A stretch of DNA of 44,269 bases from Defluviitaleaceae bacterium (GTDB lineage: Bacteria; Bacillota; Clostridia; Lachnospirales; WQUN01), in assembly GCA_009786535.1 (NCBI GenBank), contig WQRX01000025.1:1-44269 (forward strand), in the 5' to 3' direction. Under the pieces are notes generated by a model. The model had not been told where the DNA came from. It worked only from the letters and a program-made list of their open reading frames with translations, and did no database searches. A program made the position numbers and the translations under genes. Positions 7,285 to 15,534 of the stretch are shown here, piece by piece (the stretch's first letter is position 1; the number at the start of each line of letters is the position of its first letter).

Positions 7285-7572
7285 ATGCAATTAAAACCCT
7301 TGTGCGACCGCGTTGTAATCAAACAACTCGAAGCGGAAGAAACCACCAAATCGGGCATTGTACTGCCCACAGGCGCCAAAGAAAAGCCCCAGCAAGCCGA
7401 AGTTGTGGCAGTAGGCCCCGGCGGCATGGTAGACGGCAAAGAAATTAAAATGGAAGTAAAACCCGGGGACAAAGTAATCTACTCCAAATACGCGGGTACG
7501 GAAGTAAAACTGGAAGAAAAAGAATACATCATTGTAAAACAAAGCGATATTCTCGCGATTGTGGAGGGTTAA
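7285..7572 (+). CDS. groES: Co-chaperonin GroES (Hsp10)
   Basis: A 95-aa co-chaperonin that caps the GroEL ring to close the folding chamber. Sequence features are [17 protein letters not shown] at the start, the mobile loop with [16 protein letters not shown] (about 20-35), and [32 protein letters not shown] at the end. The start is ATG 7285 behind AAGGAGGA; an upstream in-frame ATG overlaps CIRCE and lacks a binding site. It is followed after three bases by groEL and controlled by HrcA through CIRCE. Confidence 0.98.
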   Translation: MQLKPLCDRVVIKQLEAEETTKSGIVLPTGAKEKPQQAEVVAVGPGGMVDGKEIKMEVKPGDKVIYSKYAGTEVKLEEKEYIIVKQSDILAIVEG

Positions 7573-9198
<1,626 letters not shown>

Positions 9199-9227
9199 GG
9201 AAAAGGCTTAACCCAAACTTTAATAGT

Positions 9228-9258
9228 AAACCCGCGAGAAAAGCGCTCGCGGGTTTTT
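9228..9258 (+). terminator. Intrinsic terminator of groESL
   Basis: AAACCCGCGAG (9228-9238) pairs perfectly with CTCGCGGGTTT (9246-9256) around a 7-base loop. The arm runs into TTTTT. It lies 30 bases after the groEL stop. Confidence 0.92.
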
Positions 9259-9295
9259 GTTATATTTTTTTGGCTATTGCATTTTTATCACTAAT

Positions 9296-9332
9296 GTTAT
9301 ATATTTATATCATTGAGCGATAAATATATAAC
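9296..9332. repeat. AT-rich 13-base inverted repeat
   Basis: GTTATATATTTAT (9296-9308) and ATAAATATATAAC (9320-9332) are perfect complements around an 11-base loop. It is followed by a short stop-free stretch to 9402 whose translation ends TIEDIFEIVEEERV but has no ATG start or ribosome site. The palindrome could be an operator, or an insertion or recombination scar. The neighbouring M23 gene begins 75 bases on. Confidence 0.5.
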
Positions 9333-9407
9333 AGCGAGGACTGTGCTATGTAGTGTGACTATAGAAGATATTTTTGAAATTGTTGAAGAAGAAAGGGTGT
9401 AATTAAA

Positions 9408-10352
9408 ATGCAAACTTGGATGGGTATTTTACTGATAATACTTTCGTGCAGAATCGTAAGCATTGTTTTGCGCAGATTTAAGGCAGGGGGTATTATTTTA
9501 GTGCTTGCAAGTAAGTTGTTTTGGCTCTTTCCCTTGGGGATTTTAGGCTCGCTGATTGGAAATAGTACATTGGCGTTGTTTCATCATAGCTTCTTTCTTA
9601 TTTTTTTAAGCACACCGCTGTCCGTGTTTATTCAATCGTTATATCAGCTTGTTGGGGATACATATGTTAAAATTTTGCATAAAAACAAGTTGCCTTCCAT
9701 GGAGACATATACACAAAAAGGCAGTTATATTTTGCCGTTTACGGGAAAATGGACGGTCTTTAATGGCGGGGTTAATGAAAATTTGCTTCATGGCGGTTCG
9801 GCTTCGCAAAAATATGCGTATGATTTTATTATTGCCAACGACGAGGGAAAATCCTTTGAAGGGAATGGACGTTCCGTACAAAATTATTTTTGTTATGGTA
9901 AAGAAGTACTCGCCCCTGCCGACGGCATAGTGGTAAAAGTACGCAGAAAATCCAAAGACAGCTTTGTAGATGGGGTAGCCGCTTACTGCGATTCCCTCGA
10001 CCTTCGCGGAAATTACGTTGTAATAAAGCACCACGATAAGGAATACAGCCTTGTTGCCCATCTTGCGCCGAACAGTATTACAGTAAATACCGGGGATAAT
10101 GTAAAGCAAGGCGAAGTAATTGCCCGATGCGGCAATACAGGCAATACCTCCGAACCGCATATTCATTTCCAATTACAAACCGGAAAAAGCTTTTTTTTAT
10201 CCGCAGGGCTTCCGATTGCATTTACCAACATAACGGCACAAGACAAGGGAAACTATAGCTTGATGGATACACGCCCATACGCCGATAATTTGCAAGTGAT
10301 GGGTAATTTCAGTTACATCGGCAGAGGGCTTGAGGTTGAGAATGCGATATAA
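9408..10352 (+). CDS. Membrane protein with M23/LytM-like peptidase domain
   Basis: A 314-aa protein. The N-terminal 90 residues have about three hydrophobic segments, then comes a linker and an M23-fold domain (about 130-290). In LytM enzymes zinc is held by HxxxD and HxH. Here EPHIHFQL gives the HxH, and the segment NTGNTSEPH is typical. The first motif reads KYAYDF, with the His missing, a variant seen in a subgroup of M23 homologues. The role is probably in peptidoglycan remodelling or binding, but activity is uncertain. The start is ATG behind GAAAGGGTG. The decayed paralogue is at 2865-3782. Next downstream is a TA module, as the pseudogene also lies near one. Confidence 0.8.
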   Translation: MQTWMGILLIILSCRIVSIVLRRFKAGGIILVLASKLFWLFPLGILGSLIGNSTLALFHHSFFLIFLSTPLSVFIQSLYQLVGDTYVKILHKNKLPSMETYTQKGSYILPFTGKWTVFNGGVNENLLHGGSASQKYAYDFIIANDEGKSFEGNGRSVQNYFCYGKEVLAPADGIVVKVRRKSKDSFVDGVAAYCDSLDLRGNYVVIKHHDKEYSLVAHLAPNSITVNTGDNVKQGEVIARCGNTGNTSEPHIHFQLQTGKSFFLSAGLPIAFTNITAQDKGNYSLMDTRPYADNLQVMGNFSYIGRGLEVENAI

Positions 10353-10390
10353 TAAACCGCACCATTTTGCTATATATTTATGTATATTTA

Positions 10391-10419
10391 TTGACGATTA
10401 CATGAAATAGTCATATAAT
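10391..10419 (+). promoter_or_regulatory. Promoter of the second RelB/YoeB module
   Basis: TTGACG (10391-10396) and TATAAT (10414-10419) are 17 bases apart, near consensus. The spacer contains ATGA-N5-TCAT, a weak palindrome that could be the antitoxin operator. The antitoxin ATG is 22 bases downstream of the -10 box. Confidence 0.75.
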
Positions 10420-10440
10420 AAATGAAATGGAGGCGATTAT

Positions 10441-10758
10441 ATGAATAAGCAAATTAATGTAAATATTCGCATGGACAGCGATTTGAAGGAACGTGCAGAT
10501 TTGTTGTTCCACCAAATGGGACTTACTATGACTACGGCTATCAATACTTTTGTCAGACAGTGCCTTAGGGAAGAAACCATACCATTTCAAATAAAACCCT
10601 ATGACGATTATGTAGCGAAAGTGGGACTTTCTTTGCGCCAAGCAGATGAGGGAAAATTGACGCCTTTCACCATAGGTGAATTGGAAGCCTTTGAAGATAT
10701 GGATATCGCAAAAGCAAAGGCATTTATAGAAGCACGCCAAAAGGAAATTGCTTCATGA
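10441..10758 (+). CDS. relB: RelB/DinJ-family antitoxin (second copy)
   Basis: A 105-aa antitoxin. The N-terminus INVNIRMDSDLKERADLLFHQMG and LTMTTAINTFVRQC match the RelB/DinJ ribbon-helix-helix. The longer acidic tail (about 55-105) should occupy the toxin. The start is ATG behind ATGGAGG. Its last four bases (ATGA) overlap the toxin start, so translation is coupled. It probably represses its own near-consensus promoter. It is a paralogue of the 129-401 antitoxin, differing enough that cross-neutralisation is not assured. Confidence 0.9.
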   Translation: MNKQINVNIRMDSDLKERADLLFHQMGLTMTTAINTFVRQCLREETIPFQIKPYDDYVAKVGLSLRQADEGKLTPFTIGELEAFEDMDIAKAKAFIEARQKEIAS

Positions 10759-11018
10759 AAACATCATTCACGGATAAAGGTCTGCTTGAATATATGGAAT
10801 GGCTTGAAGCCGATAAAAAGAAGCTGAAAAAAATTAACGAACTTATAAAAAGTATTTTACGGGACGGTTTGCTTAATGGCTTAGGCAAGCCCGAAAAGTT
10901 AAAATGGACAGAGGGCTATAGCCGAGAAATTGATAAATACAATCGGCTGGTTTATCGGGTGGACGAACATAAAAATCTGGAAATTATTTCTTGTAAAGGG
11001 CATTATAATGATAAATAA
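10755..11018 (+). CDS. yoeB: YoeB/Txe-family mRNA interferase toxin (second copy)
   Basis: An 87-aa RelE-fold toxin. Active-site equivalents of YoeB are present: Glu47 in GKPEKLK, Arg57, Arg64 in NRLVY, and His83-Tyr84 in CKGHYNDK. It begins inside the antitoxin stop (ATGA overlap). Its own 3' end overlaps the next gene by 11 bases, an arrangement the first copy lacks. It should be a functional ribosome-dependent mRNA endonuclease. Confidence 0.9.
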   Translation: MKTSFTDKGLLEYMEWLEADKKKLKKINELIKSILRDGLLNGLGKPEKLKWTEGYSREIDKYNRLVYRVDEHKNLEIISCKGHYNDK

Positions 11019-11688
11019 AACATTTAATCATGTGCAGAGCCAATCCCCCTTACGGCTCACGGTAAAGAAGAAAAAGCTTGGCAACCTAAGTGGCATTGTT
11101 AAAATGGCTGCGCCTAAATCGGCGCAGTTTGTTTACAATGCGTTGCGCGTAGGTCCACGCCTTATTTTGCGCAGCGCTTTCGAATTACTGCGGGCAAATA
11201 TAATCACGCGAGTGCTTTCGGCGATTGTGCTGCTTTCTATTGACACGGTTAGTTTTTTGCGCAAGCGGATTTCGTTGAAGCAATACCTCATTGATATTAC
11301 GCTGGCATTAATGCTGGTTGTGGGCGGCACGGTGGGGTGGACGGTGGGCAGCCGCGTCGGCAGTATTTTGCTGGACAATGCAATTCTGCTGCTGCTTGCG
11401 GGCATTGTTGGCGCAGGGGTTTTGGGTGCGGTGCTGGGCGCGGTGGTTAATAAAATTATTGGGCATTTCGTACAGGACGACAATGCAGACATGCTTGCCA
11501 TTTGCAACAATGTGTACAGCACTCTCGCGGTCGAATACAAATTAAGCGAACACGAGCAGGAAACGGTTTGCGAACGTGTGTATATTTGCGACAAAATGCT
11601 TAAAGATATGTTTTGCCAGCAAGACAGGGCACAATTTGCCCGCATGTATATAGAACCCTTCTGCGAAGAAGCCGCCGCACAGCGATAA
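11008..11688 (+). CDS. Glycine-zipper membrane protein, unknown function
   Basis: A 226-aa protein. The N-terminal 75 residues are basic. Hydrophobic segments lie at about 100-122 and 128-155, dense in Gly with small-residue spacing (VGGTVGWTVGSRVGS, GIVGAGVLGAVLGAVV), the pattern of glycine-zipper membrane helices. The C-terminal 70 residues are soluble and Cys/acid-rich. The start at 11008 lies within the toxin gene behind AAAGGG at seven bases, so it is translationally linked to the TA pair. A second ATG at 11104 lacks a good site. I do not know the family; membrane pore, scaffold or immunity roles are all open. Confidence 0.6.
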   Translation: MINKTFNHVQSQSPLRLTVKKKKLGNLSGIVKMAAPKSAQFVYNALRVGPRLILRSAFELLRANIITRVLSAIVLLSIDTVSFLRKRISLKQYLIDITLALMLVVGGTVGWTVGSRVGSILLDNAILLLLAGIVGAGVLGAVLGAVVNKIIGHFVQDDNADMLAICNNVYSTLAVEYKLSEHEQETVCERVYICDKMLKDMFCQQDRAQFARMYIEPFCEEAAAQR

Positions 11689-11769
11689 CCAACCCCCACA
11701 AAACCCGCACAAAATAGTTGCGTTTGTGATTAGCATTCGCCGTATACTCCCTTTGAAGGAGGGATTTAC

Positions 11770-12690
11770 TTGGACTGGCTTTCTCGTATGAACGCGGCGA
11801 TGACTTATATCGAGGATAATTTGGACGGCGAAATAAATTACGATGAATTGGCGCGCATTGCCTGTTGCTCAGCACACAGCTTCTTCCGCATGTTCTCATT
11901 CATCATGGATATTTCGCTTTCCGAATATGTTCGCCGCAGGCGCCTTACCTTGGCGGCGTTAGCGTTGCGCGATAGCGGCGTGCGGGTCATTGATGTGGCG
12001 CTGCGCTTTGGCTACGACTCGCCTGTTTCGTTTTCCCGTGCGTTTGCGTTATTGCACGGCGTTACGCCCAAACAAGCGCGGGCGGGCGGCGTTACGTTGA
12101 AGGCTTTTCCTCGTATTTCCTTCCAAATTTCAATCAAGGGAGAGAAGGAAATGGATTATCGAATTGAAACAAAAGAGGCTTTTCAAGTATTTGGCATTGA
12201 AGAAATTTTCCCCGCGGAATCTGTACTAAACACCGACATGAGCGGCGGCGACAAAAAGCTGCGCCAGCCCGCCGACCTATGGGAGGACTGCCACGCAAAC
12301 GGCGCCTACGAAAAACTGGACGCCGCCGCGGGCAAGCTGCCCCCCTTCGTTAACCCCGCACTAAACAACGTACATGCCGTATGCGATTACCGCGAAACGG
12401 AAAAAGACACCTTCCCCTACATGCTGTGCGCCTTCAAGACCGCCGACAGCAATCCTGCAGGCTACACCGTCGTAGATATCCCTGCTCATACTTGGGCAAT
12501 TTTTCCCACAGAAAAATTTGGCTGGGACGATTGCGGAAAGGTTCTGGGCGGGCTATACAAACGCATTTTCTCCGAGTGGCTGCCCACCTCCAGCTACGAA
12601 CAGGTAGGCAGCTTAGACATGGAGTTGTACGGCGGCGATGATGATTTTGGATATGTAGAAATTTGGCTGGCGATTAGGAAGAAGGGGTGA
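11770..12690 (+). CDS. AraC-family regulator with GyrI-like effector domain
   Basis: A 306-aa transcription factor. The N-terminal 105 residues are the AraC double helix-turn-helix, with IACCSAHSFFRMF (first) and DVALRFGYDSPVSFSRAFALLHGVTPKQAR (second, given here only as landmarks). After a linker, residues about 128-305 form a GyrI/BmrR-type small-molecule domain beginning MDYRIETKEAF and ending YVEIWLAI. Such proteins sense hydrophobic cations or drugs. The start is TTG 11770, eight bases after AGGAGG; no ATG fits the N-terminus. No efflux pump is adjacent, so its target is unknown. Confidence 0.9.
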   Translation: MDWLSRMNAAMTYIEDNLDGEINYDELARIACCSAHSFFRMFSFIMDISLSEYVRRRRLTLAALALRDSGVRVIDVALRFGYDSPVSFSRAFALLHGVTPKQARAGGVTLKAFPRISFQISIKGEKEMDYRIETKEAFQVFGIEEIFPAESVLNTDMSGGDKKLRQPADLWEDCHANGAYEKLDAAAGKLPPFVNPALNNVHAVCDYRETEKDTFPYMLCAFKTADSNPAGYTVVDIPAHTWAIFPTEKFGWDDCGKVLGGLYKRIFSEWLPTSSYEQVGSLDMELYGGDDDFGYVEIWLAIRKKG

Positions 12691-12709
12691 GGGTTAAAGA
12701 TTAAAATCG

Positions 12710-12726
12710 TGGGGACTCCGTCCCTA
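12710..12726. repeat. Second copy of the TGGGGAC inverted repeat
   Basis: TGGGGAC-TCC-GTCCCTA matches the window-edge unit at 1-17 with one arm mismatch and a different centre. It lies 20 bases after the AraC stop and is the outer member of a repeat cluster that continues to 12899. Confidence 0.5.
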
Positions 12727-12733
12727 CACCCCT

Positions 12734-12759
12734 GCGAACTTTTTTGAAAAAAAGTTCGC
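12734..12759. repeat. Inverted repeat GCGAACTTTTTT, copy 1
   Basis: GCGAACTTTTTT-GA-AAAAAAGTTCGC has perfect 12-base arms. The same element (CGAACTTTTT-GA-AAAAAGTTCG, then CAAAAA) occurs on the opposite strand at 12878-12899. No separate T-run follows, so terminator action is uncertain. Confidence 0.65.
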
Positions 12760-12805
12760 CAAAAAACCAGTGTTAGACTTGGGTTGCTGTTTGATTAATA
12801 ATTTA

Positions 12806-12827
12806 GGGCTGCGCGTACGCGCAGCCC
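12806..12827. repeat. 22-base perfect GC-rich palindrome
   Basis: GGGCTGCGCGT and ACGCGCAGCCC form a perfect palindrome without a loop. It lies midway between the two GAACTTTT repeats, between convergent genes, so it is probably a bidirectional transcript end or structural element. Confidence 0.6.
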
Positions 12828-12877
12828 CGGCTTTATGGGAAAAATAACATAACAAGTGCAAAAATAAAGTTTTTGTC

Positions 12878-12899
12878 GAACTTTTTTCAAAAAGTTCGT
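12878..12899. repeat. Inverted repeat CGAACTTTTT, copy 2 (opposite orientation)
   Basis: CGAACTTTTT-TC-AAAAAGTTCG has 10-base arms. On the minus strand it is followed by CAAAAA, as copy 1 is on the plus strand. Beyond each copy, AAAGATTAAAA occurs next to the neighbouring stop codon, so the intergenic region is roughly mirror-symmetric. Confidence 0.6.
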
Positions 12900-12921
12900 C
12901 GCCGAAGGCAGTTTTAATCTT

Positions 12922-14193
12922 TTACAGCACCGCCATATTCAACTGCATCGCATAATTGGTGGGGTCGTTTACAATCGCATCGCCCAAACGCTCCAACTGG
13001 CCGGTAAAGCCGAAGGGGTCTGCCAGCTGTGCCTCGGCTGTGCCGTCTTCTACAGCAAGGGTAAGCTGCTCATCATTTACGTGAAGCAGTTGGTCCTCGC
13101 CACGGGTAATACCAATGGCATCTAACGAGAACTCGTTATCGTAGTAAATATTGTCTAATCGACGGCGCAGGGCATCTGCACCGTTGTCCTGAGGGGCGTA
13201 TTCGAGCGCGGCGGTACGCATCTCGTTAAAGCCATCCACCATGTCGGTGATGGCGGCGGTAATGCCGTCTACATCTTGTTGGGTGGCGGCGGTAATTGCG
13301 TCGGGTGCGGTTGCCTGCAGGGTTGCGGTTATGCCTTCGCTTAAATCAATTGTGTTGGTGGGGGCGCTGTATTCCTCGCCGTTTACGGTGTAAAGGGCGT
13401 TTTGCGCCTCGCGGGTAACGACGTCTGCACCCAGCGTTGCGATGGCATTGCCCTCGTCGGGTACGTCGGCAATGGTGAAGGCGTTGTTTTCGCCCGTGTT
13501 AATTGCGGTGAGTACAAGGGCGCTCTGCCCTTCTTCGTTTGCCTCAATGGTTGCGCGAACACCCGCTTGGGCGTCGTTTATTTCGTTTGCCACACGTTGC
13601 TGTACCGTGCGGTTGGACGCGTTTTCTTGAATATTAACCGAAAAATCGTAGCTACGGCCGTTACGCTCAAGCGTAAAATTATTTTCCCCCGCTTGGGTTT
13701 GCGCCGCGCCGTTTGCGGGTAATGCTTCGCCCGTATTTTGCTGGGCGGCGGCAAGCTGGTATACGTTTACGGCGGCGGCATAGCCATTACCGTTTCCGTT
13801 CGCATTGCCGTTTGCGCTAACGCCGTTGGTATTTGCACCGTTGCTTTCGCCCGTGCCGTTTACATAGGCGGCGCCGTTCCTTCCGTTGCCGTTGGTATAG
13901 CCATTGGTGTACCCGTTTACGGCTACGGTTAAGGCTTCCTCGTCGGAAGACGTGCCTACCAAGCTGTCGAAAAGCGACTGCGTGCCTGCAAGAATTTCCG
14001 CCGCTGCACTGCGCATTGCCGTACCAAAGCCGCGCACCGCCGTTTGAAACGCGCGCGCCGCCTCAAGCTCTGCCGAGGGCTGCTGTGTTACGCCTTCTAT
14101 TGATAAATGAGGGTGACGCTCGCGCACAGGAGCATTGTTCATCGTGTGGGCGGTGGGGCTTACCATGGATTGTTGAATGGGGTTAATCGCCAT
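12922..14193 (-). CDS. FliD-like flagellar cap protein homologue (short, divergent)
   Basis: A 423-aa protein. Residues about 85-140 are Asn/Gly-rich low complexity (NGYTNGYTNGNGRNG and similar). The region from about 180 resembles FliD: the flagellin hook IN pattern FTLERNGRSYDF...GVRATIEA...ALVLTAINTGENNAF, then LYTVNGEEYSAPTNTIDLSEGITATL, matching FliD's VNG-Y-R-SN-I-d-i-GvTL, then DMVDGFNEMR. It lacks the long D0/D1 coiled coils and most of the C-terminus of full FliD (typically 450-700 aa). No other flagellar gene is near. It may be a variant cap protein or a surface adhesin built on this fold. Start 14193 has AAAGGA eight bases before; ATG 14202 abuts it. Confidence 0.6.
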   Translation of the reverse strand: MAINPIQQSMVSPTAHTMNNAPVRERHPHLSIEGVTQQPSAELEAARAFQTAVRGFGTAMRSAAAEILAGTQSLFDSLVGTSSDEEALTVAVNGYTNGYTNGNGRNGAAYVNGTGESNGANTNGVSANGNANGNGNGYAAAVNVYQLAAAQQNTGEALPANGAAQTQAGENNFTLERNGRSYDFSVNIQENASNRTVQQRVANEINDAQAGVRATIEANEEGQSALVLTAINTGENNAFTIADVPDEGNAIATLGADVVTREAQNALYTVNGEEYSAPTNTIDLSEGITATLQATAPDAITAATQQDVDGITAAITDMVDGFNEMRTAALEYAPQDNGADALRRRLDNIYYDNEFSLDAIGITRGEDQLLHVNDEQLTLAVEDGTAEAQLADPFGFTGQLERLGDAIVNDPTNYAMQLNMAVL

Positions 14194-14239
14194 AAGATTC
14201 ATCCTTTCGACATGTTATGTATACAAGGGGTATAGGCTT

Positions 14240-14268
14240 GATATAGCATATTATGGTAAATTTGTCAA
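14240..14268 (-). promoter_or_regulatory. Promoter of the FliD-like gene
   Basis: On the minus strand TTGACA (14268-14263) and TATATC (14245-14240) are 17 bases apart: a sigma-A-type promoter. I see no sigma-28 (TAAA-N15-GCCGATAA) site, so expression may not follow the flagellar late class. Confidence 0.65.
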
Positions 14269-14292
14269 ATTGCGAACGGCAAACTTGGCGTC

Positions 14293-14347
14293 GGTAAAAA
14301 AATTTTTACCTAAATGTGTTGTAAAGACCTTTTTCCTATGCTATTTT
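14293..14347 (+). promoter_or_regulatory. Control region of the FIST-kinase operon
   Basis: TTGTAA (14319-14324) and TATTTT (14342-14347) are 17 bases apart, giving a plausible promoter about 40 bases before the FIST start. Just upstream, GGTAAAAA-AA-TTTTTACC (14293-14310) is a perfect 8-base palindrome between this promoter and the divergent one, a possible shared regulator site. Confidence 0.5.
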
Positions 14348-14385
14348 ATACAAAATGCGACATTTTCGAAAAGAGGTAATACAAT

Positions 14386-15534
14386 ATGGTTGAAATGCGA
14401 ACGGCACGGATATCGGAAGTGGACGATTTTGAATCCGCAATTGCGGACATTAAAGCACAAATAAATTTATCAACATTAAAAAAGCATACCGGCGCAATTT
14501 TGTTTTACGGCTGGGACTTTTATGAAAGCGGTATGGCGCAAGCCATATGCAATGCGCTGCCTTTCGATGTTATGGGCATGACGGCAATGGGTTCGGCAAG
14601 CCCGCAAGGGTACGGGTATTTTGACCTAACCCTTGCCGTAATGACAAGCGACGAGGTATCCTTTACAGGCGGCATTGTAACGGACATTGATAAAAATAAC
14701 TACGAAGCAAAAATATCGGACTTATATAAACGCCTGTGCGACAAAACAACCGGTGCCCCCGCGATGATTTTCTCCTTTATGCCGCTTTCGCGGGGTATGG
14801 AAGGCAATTTATTGCTTAACGCGGTTAATAAAATATCCGAGGGGATTCCTATATGGGGGTCGCTTCCCAGCAGCATGGGCTTTGACTATAGCACCGTAGG
14901 CGTTGTGTATAACGGTACGCATTGCCAAAAGGGTATGGCAATGATGTTTGTAAACGGACCTGTTACCCCGCGTTTTATTACCGCCGCATTGCCGGAGCGC
15001 AATATCTCCCGCACGCGGGGGATAATTACAAAAAGCGAAGGCTCGGTCGTATGGGAAGTCAACGACATGCCTGTGCTTGAATATTTTTCGTATTTAAAAA
15101 TGGAAATAGGCGCAAACAATATGCACGCAACGCCTATTATGGTACATTTGCCCAGCGTGCCCGAGCCAATGCCGCGCGCCATGTACTTAGTGCAAGAGGA
15201 CGGGAGCATTTTGTTAGGCGGCAACGCGCCCGAAGGGGCGGCAATATCGGTAGGCAATATTGACACAAACACAATTGTCGAATCCTGTACCCAAGGGCTG
15301 GCGGAGGTAATAAAAGAAAAACGCGCCGCTATTGTTATGCCTTGCGCATCGCGCAGTATACTTATGGCACCCGACCAAGAAGGCGAAATGCGCCTTATCC
15401 GTGAAAAGCTAAACGAAAGCGGAATTCCCTTTCTTATGGGGTATTCCAACGGGGAGATAAGCCCCGTATTGGACACGGAAGGAAAGTTACGCAACCATTT
15501 TCATAATTTTACTTTTTGTGCGTGTGTGCTGTAA
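14386..15534 (+). CDS. FIST-domain sensor protein
   Basis: A 382-aa cytosolic protein of the FIST_N-FIST_C type, a ligand-binding (probably small-molecule or amino-acid) sensory module. FIST_N (about 30-200) shows GAILFYGWDFYESGMA, GMTAMGSASPQGYGYF and the strand-rich core ending GFDYSTVGVVYNG. FIST_C (about 215-375) includes MPRAMYLVQEDGSILLGGNAPEG as landmark and ends with PFLMGYSNGEISP, a typical closing motif. The start is ATG behind AAGAGG. Its stop overlaps the start of a hybrid histidine kinase (TAATG), so the sensor and kinase are made together and the FIST protein probably feeds signal to the kinase. Confidence 0.9.
   Translation: MVEMRTARISEVDDFESAIADIKAQINLSTLKKHTGAILFYGWDFYESGMAQAICNALPFDVMGMTAMGSASPQGYGYFDLTLAVMTSDEVSFTGGIVTDIDKNNYEAKISDLYKRLCDKTTGAPAMIFSFMPLSRGMEGNLLLNAVNKISEGIPIWGSLPSSMGFDYSTVGVVYNGTHCQKGMAMMFVNGPVTPRFITAALPERNISRTRGIITKSEGSVVWEVNDMPVLEYFSYLKMEIGANNMHATPIMVHLPSVPEPMPRAMYLVQEDGSILLGGNAPEGAAISVGNIDTNTIVESCTQGLAEVIKEKRAAIVMPCASRSILMAPDQEGEMRLIREKLNESGIPFLMGYSNGEISPVLDTEGKLRNHFHNFTFCACVL

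Noticed and set aside
9354..9402. Short frame ending TIEDIFEIVEEERV as a Uma2-like (DUF820) gene
   Set aside because: It has no start or ribosome site and too few residues; it is kept only as a possible remnant.
12734..12899. CGAACTTTTT palindromes as ordinary intrinsic terminators
   Set aside because: No T-run follows either stem; the T-run is inside the stem, so they are listed as repeats.
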